A DNA stretch of 64,000 nt from Dioscorea cayenensis subsp. rotundata (taxonomy: Eukaryota > Streptophyta > Magnoliopsida > Dioscoreales > Dioscoreaceae). The notes below the pieces were generated by a model. The model was not told where the DNA came from. It did not search any database and saw nothing but the letters and a program-made list of their open reading frames with translations. Location of the stretch: assembly GCF_009730915.1 (NCBI RefSeq), contig NC_052475.1:29387016-29451015 (forward strand). Direction: 5' to 3'. Shown piece after piece: positions 1 to 11,229 of the stretch; position 1 is the stretch's first letter, and every line of letters starts with the position of its first letter. The translations under genes and the position numbers were made by a program.

Positions 1-80
1 TAATGTATAGAAATCATTTGCAGGAGGCTAGAGTTAATGTGAAAAGAAGACAATATTTTCATATATGGAGTTGTTGGTGG

Positions 81-3000
81 TCACCTTTCAAACAAATCCT
101 CACGAGAATTCCCAGTAGATGAAAGCCATTCAAAGTTCAGAAAATTTGAACAGTCTGATACATCAGACCCTTGTTTGTTTAAATATGCGCCACACATATT
201 CTCTGCAAAGAACTGCCTGACAGGAATCATGGGATCATTCCTACACAAAAAGCATGATATATATTAGTTTAATCTATTGTGGAGGAGTTGAAGCCAAGAC
301 AATCTCAGACTACATGGCATGAATAGGAGTGCAACAAAGGAATATATAGGAACAAATATTATACAAATGAAAGGGAAAAAAAACCATGGAAGCTAGCCTG
401 AACTACTAAATACCTCTATTTCCAAGATAAAAGCAAGAAAAGAATGATAAATCTTTTTCCTTTATTCCAACTTTGATGGTTCAACTGTAAAAAATGGAAA
501 TTTGTGCCTAACTTCTTCACTGCAATGTAAATATTTGCAAGCTGTACAAACTAACCTGGAAAATGATAAACTGTCATCACAATTGGAAAGTTTTGGTGCA
601 GTATCAGCAAAAGTTTCTGTTTCACCTGTCTGATGCATACTTATAGGAATTTCATTTTCACATATCATGCTGCCATCTGATAGAGACCTTTTAATGTTTA
701 ACCTACAAAAAAAAATATTGAAATTCTTAATATTTATTTAAACTAGAACTACTAAAGTATCTAAAAAAGATAAGATGCCATGATTAGTAGTGATCAATAC
801 CAGACTCAGTGTAACATCTTTTCTAAATTCAATTCAGGAGTAACAAACAATTACTATGCTTGTATCCTACTATTAGTTCTTTCAGTACAAGTGGGATAAA
901 AAAAAGTTAGGTGCATCAATTTTGAGCATTATATACACTAAAATTTAGTGTCACTTGCTGAAATTAGGAAGTGAAAAGTCAAATAAAAAAAATTTGCCAC
1001 CAGTAATTAAAACTTAGAAGATGGCAAATCCATCCTTTTATCTTGCGCAAATAGTTGAAATGAGTAAGAAGGTTGAGCATGCTCAGTGGATAAAGTCATG
1101 ACTCTACCAAACTCAGAAGCATCCATGCAGTGTGTTTTCACAGACTGCGTTCAATGAATATTATCAATTTCACAAAATTGCAAGTCAATCGAACAAATAT
1201 AAAGCAGAAAAAGGAGACGGGGGCAAAAGCACGTTAATATGCTCATTTGTCCTGGTACCTAGCTCTTTCATCAATAAAATCATGATCATGCCTCCCAACA
1301 TTGTAATGCTGATCAGAATCGAGCTCCCAAAGTTCAGGTTTACCAAGTTGAGGTTGGAAGTGCCCCAGAAACCTGCAGAACCAGCAACACATAATCAGTG
1401 CACCAGATTAACCATACCTCATTCATAGTTGGTACTAGTTGCGCACAAGGTCAAGTTAATTCACAGGACAAAAGTTTTCTAAAGTTGCAAGCATACAAAT
1501 TGATTGCATCCTGTTTTTCAGTGTCCATATATGTATTAGTAAAGTATCTTTGAAATATTCTGAACAACTCCTGAGATTGGGTTGCTGCTTTCCATTGACC
1601 TCTTCTCTCGGAGAATATCTGTATAACAAAAACAAATGGAATAGTTAAACCCAACTATACAAAGATTGTTCAAGTGCTTACTATTAAATTCATGACAGAT
1701 CAAATAACATTAAAAGCAAAAGATGGCCTAGAGCAGATCAATATTCTGTTATAGCCAGAGAAAAGTAATTTCTCATGGGAAATTTGACTTCTAGAACATT
1801 AAATAAAATCAGACATCTAAACAAACTTATTTCAATGATTATATGAAACTTATACAACGCAATTAAGACACAAATCTTTAGTATCCTGACCGAAAACCAA
1901 ATATAATATCAAGTAATTTTTTTAAAAAAAAAACACGCAATAAGAAAGTTCTAACATGCTTATCTTTAACAAAGTAATTGTAATAATATATATTCAAAAA
2001 GTTAACCAAAGGCTAGATAAATTTTACATTATGTGATGCGCCAAAGTTAAGCAATGAATCTGACCGGCAGAATTTACAATGCCCTCAACTTAGATTGGGC
2101 TAGCAAACTCAAACAACCATAGGTGATATATAATTTTATCTTTTGTAAAACAATTATACCTTGTTGTGAGCCGCAGACCCACCATACTGTAGCGCAAGTG
2201 TGTCACCCATTTGCTCATAAAGCATCATTAAACTCTCAGCCAAAGGATCTTTAAGATCAATTTTTGGTGTGTCTAAGATGCCCAAAGCTTGAAGCTGATA
2301 TCCAAGAGCAACCAAACCATATGCATACTGTGCCACATTTGTGCGATCCAAACAGTCAATACAATTAGTGCGCAGAACTCCTTTTTGTAGCATAAGTGGT
2401 TCAACAAAGCAACCACCATCTTCAGTTTTATCTGTTGGGGATTCACTTTCAGCTATACCAACATCATCCTCAGGGGATCTGTAACCTGATGTAGAAGGGT
2501 TACCTCTAGATTCCCTGCTGCTATCATCTTCACTATTGCATGAAAAGTCACCAGCATCATCTTTCCTGCAGCATAACATGGAGCACATGTTCTGAATAAT
2601 AATCCACAAGGTGACAAGTTAGAAATAAGTCCCCAATGAACTATAAATTTCCATTTCCCTCAAGAAAAATTCATTCATATACATGCTAATGAGCACTAGG
2701 TCCACGAAAATTTCTCACCCAAAAAAAAAATATTGATGTGCAAAGCATGTAAAATAGTGTTTGAGGAGCATGAACCAAGTTATTTTTACAATAATCCATG
2801 GTAGAACTTACCCAAATATGGGACACATTGTACCCCCATGAAAGCTTAAAGTTGGTGTCAGTTGGCAATAAAAGAAGCCTGTCAAATTCAAGGCATGAAC
2901 TGCCACTTCGCCCAATAATTCCAGCACCTTAGTGCCTCGTCTGAAGAAGTAAACAGTTCCAATCATGATCAGGACAACTATAGATTATAAGAAATCATTC

Positions 3001-6000
3001 ATAAACTTTTTGAATAGAACTGAAAGGTACATACTTCCGACAATACTTTTGAATATCCCAATGCAAGAATCTCAAGCGATCAGCCTCAGGTAAATCATTG
3101 TTTATCTGATTAATTGCTTCTGCAAATTCTACACGGAGTTTAGCCTCCCGAGGCTTCCTCTCACATGTCTATTAGAAAGGATCATGACGATAAATATCAT
3201 AAAAAAAGGTCATATAATGCATTACATCTAAATTATGTCTTAAAAAGAAGTACTTCATATTGCAAAACCATAAATAAAAGATAATAAACTCAACTGATAA
3301 AAACCTTACCTTTATCAAGTTCGAGATGACTATTGGATTTCCATATCTGTTCACAAGATTCTCAAAATGAAGCCTGGTAGCTTCATAATTTTGGTCCTTC
3401 TTTAGCACTGAAAAAAGGAAGATCAAAATAAATGAACAAAACAACTTTTCATGGTATTACCTTCATAAAATCTAGAACTTACATATGATATCAGGCTTGA
3501 AATTCCGCCATGAAGCTTCCTGGGACCAAAATAGCGGAATAGAACCTCTGTTCTGCACAACAGAACTTATTCGTGCAGGGAATTCCTTGGGAGTGTATTC
3601 AGACACGACTTGCTCAGTCTCGACATCATTGGCTACTCTACCCTTTTCATTAACACCACGCTTTAAGTACCTGAAAGAGAAACAGTAAAATTAATGATGA
3701 TAAATGCTTTTCATACAAGCAAACAAATGCATATAAGCTATCAGTGCCGGCAAAAGCCCTTCTGACTCTCAACTCAAAATCTTTTGCAAGTTAATAGTTT
3801 GCTCTAAATGCATAAAAACCTGGTGCCAGCAAAATGGCGCGATCGCCTGGCAATGAGTGTCAGCTCACAGTCCTTCCCAGATGCTGAAAGTACAGCCTGC
3901 TTAAAGCAAACAAAGAATTAGTGCACAGTAATAGCTTATAGGATAATAAACTGACTGTCTAAGATAATTTAAAATTCACTAAATCTCAAACTTAAAGGAT
4001 TGGTGACTTTGCATGTAGTAACTAACATTCATGCAAAAATAAAAAATTTCATAATCACTAATAATTTTCAGTTCACATGAAATACACAAAAATAGGTTAT
4101 TGTCTATACCATGGTGGCTCATTGTTGTGACCCTTTTGGATCTGCATGAAGCAAAGACCCATGAAATTCATAATGATTGGATAATCAACACAGAGTCCAC
4201 TGGCACTGAAGTCGCACAAGAATCTCACAAAATAAATAAATAAATAAATGAGGATTATGAAAGGAAATCAAGAGAAACATTGGGCACTACGGGATTGACA
4301 ATCATTCAATCAATCTGCTTGAACAGTGCAAAGGCATAGGCATTATCAAGAATCGACTGAGAGACCTATGACAAAATGAGAAAGAAGACTATACCAAACC
4401 TTCAATCTTCCAATTTGAAGCCAAATCCAGTACCTGAAGGAGCTTTTACTTGAGATATTAGAGCATTCCAGCTTCACAACTAGAGCTAAAATCATTAGCT
4501 CTAGTTTGACTTCTACAGAACAATGTGAGATATTTCACCAAGTGCCACCATTCTAGAGTGTCATTTCACAGTCCACTAATACCCCAATGCAAAATTCTTA
4601 TGGCTTATCAAGCATATTATAAAGGAATGGCGGAGCCAAATGATGGTTTTTTATTTCATTTGCTCTCATTTTTAAGAAGACACACAAGGTTGCCTGGTAA
4701 GCTTCCCTACTCAGCTGATATTGGAGAAAACAATGGTTCCAAGATAAGCTAAACTCTATGATAAACTTAATGCACATGGTAAATAATGGGTAGCAACCTT
4801 TTCATACAGGACTGAAGGAATTCTCATTTTTTGTAGAAATTAACAAATATACTTGAATACTTTGACTTAAAGAAAAAATTGGCATTCTTATTATACAGAC
4901 AGAAATAAGTTCATACTAAACATTACCTGGTGGAAAAATCCAAAAACTAGTGCTACGGTCCACAGAGTATTCTTGAGATGATTTCGAATTCTGCGAGTCA
5001 AGAACTCATTCCAGACAAACATGGTCTCATAAAGGGCTGGTCCTGTCTGATAATCACATACATTTCTCTGCAGGCTATGCATAATATTGTATGAATAGCT
5101 GAAAAAGAAGTCCTTTGTAAGGTCCACTGTGCCTAGGAGCTTCTTGTATCTAAGTCATCATAAGAAAACAGGAACGGTGAATGCATCTTCAGATACTTGA
5201 TCAAAATAAGTGAAGAAAGCAAGAAAAGTGCTTAATACAATAAATTAAAGCTGCTTATATTCCTCTAGGTGGAAGGAACCTGAACTTCTCAACTTTGATA
5301 CCTGGAAACAATAGAGTTTATAACAACATAAAAATAAGTGAAGCTTGCCTCATAGCACTCAAAAGCAACCATCTGGAATTAAGTACAATGGAATTTACAA
5401 AAACTAGAAGATGACTAAGTGTTATTCTCAAACATTGAAAAGTGCTCACAACAAAAAGAATGCATTCTTGAGCAGATAAAAAGAATTAAAGACTGACTAA
5501 ACAGCTTAAAACAGTCAGCTCATTAACCAAAGGATAACACCCAAAGTATATCATATGTAACTTATTCCTAATAACCACTCTGGAATGTGTAAGAGGAACT
5601 GATGGAAATGTACTTGTAAAGTTAGAACCGGACCACATTTCAAAAACATGTAGGGACCAAGAATACAACTTCCACATTAGGGTTTTTCGATCTGTACAAA
5701 TAGTGGGAAATGCAGTAAATACTACAGATTTATATACAAGCAGATCGAACAAAAACCTGTTCTCGACTTTAGAATTAACCATATTGGACCACACAGTATA
5801 GTTGGACAGCGGAATCATTTCGCTCTTTGCAACGGCGTATACTTCATGGCCACATATACTACCAAGTTTCCTTCTTTCAGTAATAAGTAACATATAATAA
5901 GGCCCAAGAAACTTGACAAACCCTGCAAAATAATTGAATTGTTGTGACGTTGTAAAAGGTATATCGCCAAGTGTAACACCTTAGACATGTGTAACACCTT

Positions 6001-6995
6001 AGACATAAAGCATACCGATGATTCCATAAAAACCGGTGACAAACACTAGACCCCCAGTTGACCTGTTCCCTTCATGTAATCGCTGCAGCAAATCACGGCA
6101 TTGACTTTCCGAGTATGTGGTGAGGTCTTCATGAATGTTCAATTCGAAAGGTTCCAGCCTATCAATCTTTAGCACTTTCCAAAGTAATTTACTCTTTTCT
6201 CTTCCAAATATGTAAAACTTCTGCATTACAATGAAAGCACATCAATTCAGAGGTCTAACGCATGTTAACAATCTGTACATAGAACAAATAATCCTGTCAA
6301 AATGTTCCAGCCTATCAATCTTTATCACTTTCCAAAGTAATTTACTCTTTTCTCTTCCAAATATGTAAAACTTCTGCATTACAATGAAAGCACATCAATT
6401 CAGAGGTCTAACACATGTTGACAATCTTTACATATAGAACAAATAATACTGTCACAACATCAGCCAACAAACGCCTCTACACTTCAAAGAACAAACTCAA
6501 AAATTTTATCAAAGTTCACCAAGTTTTTGAACAAAACCAAAGACTTTTTGCGATATAGGAAACTAAATTACATTGGGCAAATATTCATCCCAAATTTCGA
6601 ATCTTACTCAACCATATTAGCTCCAAACAGTAAAATCAACTGCTATGACTACAGAATCGAATTCAAATAGAAATAATTTAAAAAAAAAAAAAATCAATCT
6701 GAAAAGAAAAAAAAACAATTTTTTTCCACAAATCCTTCGAAATCCTTCCGAATCAGAGACATGTACAAAAAAAACCAAGAAGAAACAGGCAAAATCAAAA
6801 TTTTCAAAAACCAATTAAGCCTCAATAATCACATCAAAACATCAATTAAACAGAAACACAAAGAAGAACAAAGAATTCCAGCCACAACCGACATCAACTC
6901 ACCGATTGGGTCTGATAGAGCTTAAACTTATCAAGATAAAACCCTTCAACACCGGCACCGGCGATCCGAGCGTCCGGACCGCCGCCTGCCGCCAT
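81..6995 (-). CDS. SAC-domain phosphoinositide phosphatase (plant SAC2-5 type), 14 exons
   Basis: Predicted phosphatase of 753 residues. Exons read 6995-6903, 6220-6016, 5922-5757, 5149-4927, 3896-3820, 3670-3483, 3407-3310, 3168-3035, 2940-2812, 2565-2160, 1618-1497, 1372-1259, 702-556 and 240-81; all borders are GT-AG and all phases agree. The SAC domain covers most of the first 600 residues. The catalytic CX5R(T/S) motif reads CIDCLDRT near residues 506-513, followed by the conserved [16 protein letters not shown]. In plants this subgroup is known to act on PI(3,5)P2 at the vacuolar membrane; that role is inferred here from the family. ATG 6995 is the first in-frame ATG, and the upstream open frame begins with GTG. 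The length is slightly short of the usual near-800 residues. Intron 1 contains a duplicated piece of exon 2. No lesion was seen, so it is probably functional. Confidence 0.93.
6151..6456. repeat. 153-bp tandem duplication across SAC intron 1/exon 2 border
   Basis: Bases 6151-6303 and 6304-6456 are nearly identical (period 153). The unit includes the intron 1 acceptor and the first part of exon 2. The copy at 6304-6456 therefore carries a second acceptor with a partial exon reading [16 protein letters not shown], which then runs into intron sequence. Only the 6151-6303 copy continues into the rest of exon 2. Confidence 0.9.
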
Positions 6996-7200
6996 CGAAA
7001 CACAAACCAAAGGCCCGAGATCTCTCCGACAAAGCCCTAAGACCACGGTCCCACTCTCTTCCACGCCAAAACTCCGAGCTTTTTCCTGGCGAGAGAGAAG
7101 GAGACGAGGATGAGTAAAGACCACGTCTTTCGAAGGGCGGCTGGGTTTGTTTATGTATCAACGCTGGATTCAATCATTACTATGAATTAATGACGTTTTC
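6996..7200 (-). promoter_or_regulatory. 5' leader and proximal promoter of the SAC phosphatase gene
   Basis: GC-richer stretch just upstream of the SAC start codon, changing sharply to AT-rich DNA beyond about 7190. It probably holds the 5' untranslated region. No clear TATA box could be assigned. Confidence 0.4.
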
Positions 7201-8470
7201 TTTTATATAATTTATATCACTTTATATAGAACCTAGCCCATTAAGTAATAAGTCAATTTACATATATACCCCTTTAGGAATTATACTTTCTTTATCTATC
7301 TATCTATATTCATTCCCCTGGTTATATTTTAAAATGTTAATTTTAGGGATAAATTTTATTGTATAATAGGAGAATTCTTTTTATTATATTGTAGAAAAAA
7401 TAAACAAGGTTGAGGGTTAATGGTTTGTCCGTATTTATAAAAATAAATAAAAACAATACCACTTCTGTAACAAAAGAGTTAGTATTCTATTTTTTTTAAA
7501 TGACTCAAATTTATTTTTTTTTATAAATTTTAAAAATAATAATAAGTTTATTATAGTAAAATTTTTATTCTATATAATATAAAAATAAAATAAATAAGAC
7601 TATTTTTGTAACATGAGAACTGATATTTTATTTTTCTCTTAAATTAAAAGTTAAGGAATCAAATTTATGATTTTTTATATTTTTAAAAAAATAAAAGGTT
7701 GGGAGTTGTTGATGTCTTTGGTCTCCGTTACTATTTTTTTATTATAATTACATAATTAAATACTAGTGTTATTTCTCATGTCTATTTATTTATTTATTTA
7801 TTTATTAAATGCATGAGTATGGATTTGAAATGACTGAGGGCATATGTGGAAATTTGTAATAATGAGTTTTATATTTGAATGTATATATATATACACACAA
7901 TGTTTATTTTGGAAATTTGTTGGTGGTAAAGATTGAAAATGAGATCCTGCAGTGAAGAATATGATTGAGATAAAAAAACGTGGGCCCGAAAAATACTTTG
8001 AATGCCAAATAATTGAGTTTTGACTTTTGACACATACCAAGAATCTCGCAAGAGCATATATAGCATTTTTTTATTATTATAATTTTCTATTCACATAAAT
8101 TTGAACATTTTAGGACTTTTAAGAAAGCAACACATGGTCACACCACGATCACAATCAAGATGCATGTGCCTTTTGATTTAGCTTTGGTTTTAAATCAATT
8201 GTAGAAACTTCACACAGTTGAAGTTCATGTTAAATCAACAATTATTCTCTCCGTTAATAAATTAGTGATTTAAAAAACTAAAAATGTAATTCACTTTTAT
8301 TTCAATCAAAAATACTTTTATAATTATTAATCACTTTTGGTTTTTTTAAATTTGGGGAAAAAATATTGCATATGAAAGAATTAATAGAGTAATAATTTTA
8401 GTTCTTACCAATATAAACCCAAAACACTAATTCAAATATTGCGGGAAAAAAACATATAAGTATTTGATTT
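7200..8470. other. AT-rich intergenic DNA, no gene seen
   Basis: Very AT-rich sequence with poly-A/T runs and a short (TTTA)n near 7787-7806. Short open frames here are low-complexity and have no family signature. Confidence 0.6.
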
Positions 8471-8837
8471 TTGGTTTCTCAGTTTTGATATGTAACTATT
8501 CTCAAGAGTCAAGAGTATAAACTAAGTTGGTTTAGATTTTATTAGAGCAAATTAATTGGGTCTGGTTCAATTACAGTAATTGAGTTGTGCAAGTTTTAAC
8601 ATCTTCAGTAAAATATTTAGAAAATGGCTCCTCTAATAGAATGACTTAAATCCATTAATTTCTATTTGTTTATTTAATAATTTTTAATAAATTACATCAC
8701 AAAAATAAAACATATAGGTACAAAATTTGTTATATTTAGTAATTAAGAAACAGAAGACCTCATCAAAATTAGTAAGATAACAATTCTTGCTCAGTTCAAT
8801 GTCATTTAGGATGGATAATCTAATCTCGACAATCATT

Positions 8838-9140
8838 ACTTGTCTGGCAGTTGTCCTTAGTGCTCCTCTGTTGATTATCTGGCAGTTGTCCTCAATACTC
8901 CTCTGTTGATTGTCTGTCAGTTGTCCTCATAACTCCACTGTTGAATGTCTGGCAGTTGTCTTTAGTGCTCCTCTGTTGATTGTCTAGTAGTTGTCCTCGG
9001 TATTGTTTGGCAGTTGTCCTCAGTGCTCCTCTGTTAATTGTCTGGTAGTTGTCCTCAATACTCCTTTGTTGATTGTCTGGCAGTTGTCCTCAGTACTCCT
9101 CTGTTGATTGTCTGGTAGTTGTCCTTAGTAGTCCTCTGCA
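8838..9140. repeat. Minisatellite, about nine copies of a ~35-bp unit
   Basis: About nine imperfect copies of a unit built on 'ttgtctggcagttgtcctca' followed by 'gtactcctctgttga'. The other two copies of the surrounding repeat (near 9762 and 10337) carry the unit only once, so the array expanded inside the first copy. There are no unique spacers, so it is not CRISPR-like. Confidence 0.88.
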
Positions 9141-9295
9141 ATTAATACCATTCTTATATTCGGTCATACTTCACTACCAATGAATCATTTGACATATTTT
9201 TCATTCTGTACAGATATAACACGTACAATAGAACCTAAATTTATCAAGAAGAAGTTGGATAGTATACATAATTTGGTTATTTTTTTAACCTTGAG

Positions 9296-9298
9296 ATT

Positions 9299-9329
<31 letters not shown>

Positions 9330-9332
9330 TTT
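9296..9332. repeat. (TTTA)n microsatellite
   Basis: Uninterrupted run of about nine TTTA units inside the first copy of the large repeat. Confidence 0.9.
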
Positions 9333-11049
9333 TTGCCCGAATGTAGACAAGTCATGTGTCAAGGGGGTACATGGGCAGAGCGCATTTGCTATTTGAATTT
9401 TTTTCTCAGTTTTGATATGTGACTATTCTCAAGAGTATAAACTAAGTTGATTTAGATTTTATTAGAGCAAATTAATTGGGTCTGGTTCAATTACAATAAT
9501 TGAGTTGTCCGAGTTCTAACATCTTCAGTAAATATTTGGAAAATGGCTCCTTTAATAGAGTGACTTAAATCCAGTAATTTCTATTTGTTTATTTAATAAT
9601 ATCTACTAAATTAAATCACAAAATAAAACATATAGTTACAGAATTTGTCATATTTAGTAATTAAGAAACAGAGGACCTCGTCAAAATTAGTAAGACAGCC
9701 ATCTCTTACTTGGTTAAATGTCGTATAGGATGGATGATCTAATCTCGACAATCACTGATTGTCTGGTAGTTGTCCGCAATACTCCTTTGTGATTTGATAC
9801 CATTCTTATATTCAATCCTACTTTACTACTAGCGGATCATATGGTTTTTTTTAAAAAAAAACTGTGTCTAGAAATAGCCCATACAATAATTTTGTCATTT
9901 TAATTTTTTAAACCTTGATATTTATTTAATTGTATTTTTTTTTTAATGAATGTGGATAAGCCACATGTCAAGGGGGCACATACGCAAAGCACAAATGGAA
10001 GCTCAGCAATACATATGCCCTCACCTTACATCTCTTCGGTGAGATACGAATTCTTTACACACGTAAGAGGACCTCCAATAGATCAAATGTTCGTCAGTAT
10101 TATAAAATTAATTTAAATAACAAGGATGATTCTTTTACCATTCCACATATAAAACCATCACCTTTTTTATGTTATTTTAATAACATTTAATAAATTACAT
10201 CTCAAAATGATACATATAGGTACAAAATTTGTCGTATTAAGAACTGAAAGACCTCATCAAAATTAGTAAGACATCTAACTCTTTCTCGGTTCAATGTCAT
10301 CTAGGATGGATGATCTAATCACGACAATCATTAATTGTCGGGTAGTTGTCCTTAGTACTCCTCTGCAAATGATACTATCCTTATATTTGATCCTACTTCA
10401 CTACCAGTGAATCATTTGGCATATTTTTTCACCTTGTACAGATATAGCCCATACAGTAGAGCTTACATTCATCAAGAAGAAGTTGGATAGTATATATAAT
10501 TTTGCTATTTTTTTAACTTTGAGATTTATTTAATTGTAAAATTATTTTTTTTTGACGAATGTAGACAAGTCACGTGTCAAAAAGACACATGCACAGAGTG
10601 CAACCGCAAGATCAGCAATATGTGCTCTCATCTTTCATCTCTTAGTGGACACAAACACTTTATATGTAAGACGACCACTAATAGACTAAAAGATAGTTAG
10701 TATTGTAAATTTAATTTAAGTAACTGACATGATTCATTTGCCATTTTACATATAAAACCATCACTTTTTTATGTTATTTTAACAACGAAAAGTTTCTTTC
10801 AAAGATATTAACTATAAAATATCATTTATTTTACTTAAAATTTTTTTATAAAATAATATGTCTTCATATTTCCAATTAAAATTAAAATATCAAAAGTGGC
10901 TCTAGCTTGCAAGAAAGAGTTAAAGTGGGTTGAAAAACAATTTTGTGATTTATTGGGGTTGCAATGGAAAAATCCACATTTGTGAAAATATTGTTTTTCA
11001 GGGACCTATTTGCTAAAAAACCCATAACCCCTCCCAAATAGGTAAATAT

Positions 11050-11229
11050 ATATATATATCCAAATTAACTCTTTCTCTTTCTTCATCTCTTCTTCGCCGG
11101 AGAAGTTGAAAACCCTAGCTCGCGATCCCGATGAAACTACATAAATTAGGGGTTTTCTAGGATTTTCCAGTGTTTTTGAAGCTCTGTAGTTCTGATGAGC
11201 GGGGGAACACCAGATCGGTAGGGATCAAG
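11050..11229 (+). promoter_or_regulatory. 5' leader of the PHL-like gene with two short upstream ORFs
   Basis: A pyrimidine-rich stretch near 11068-11090 and the telo-box-like 'aaaaccctag' near 11109 precede the coding start. Two upstream ORFs lie ahead of it: 11131-11160 (nine residues) and 11195-11221 (eight residues, ending 9 bases before the main ATG). They could dampen or regulate translation. Confidence 0.5.

Larger units (their letters stand above)
8472..10795. repeat. Three diverged direct copies of a roughly 0.6-0.9 kb repeat
   Basis: Copies start near 8472, 9400 and 10189. Shared landmarks include 'aagacctcatcaaaattagt', 'ggatgatctaatc', 'ttgtctggtagttgtcc', a 'caagaagaagttggatagta' segment (clear in the first and third copies) and 'acatgtcaaggggg'. 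The second and third copies also share a tail ending in 'tataaaaccatcac'. The third copy lacks the left part. No coding capacity or terminal inverted repeats were recognised. It may be an old tandemly amplified non-coding element. Confidence 0.75.

Noticed and set aside
5486..5893. 135-codon minus-strand frame as a separate gene
   Set aside because: Its first part is exon 3 of the SAC phosphatase and the rest is intron read-through after the donor at 5756.
8838..9140. Regular 35-bp repeats resembling a CRISPR-like array
   Set aside because: Units are contiguous with no unique spacers, and the sequence is plant nuclear DNA; it is a minisatellite.
11170..11229. Upstream extension of the PHL-like start
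   Set aside because: The upstream in-frame codon is GTG, not ATG, and the family begins at the MKVSFKVSKTG motif.
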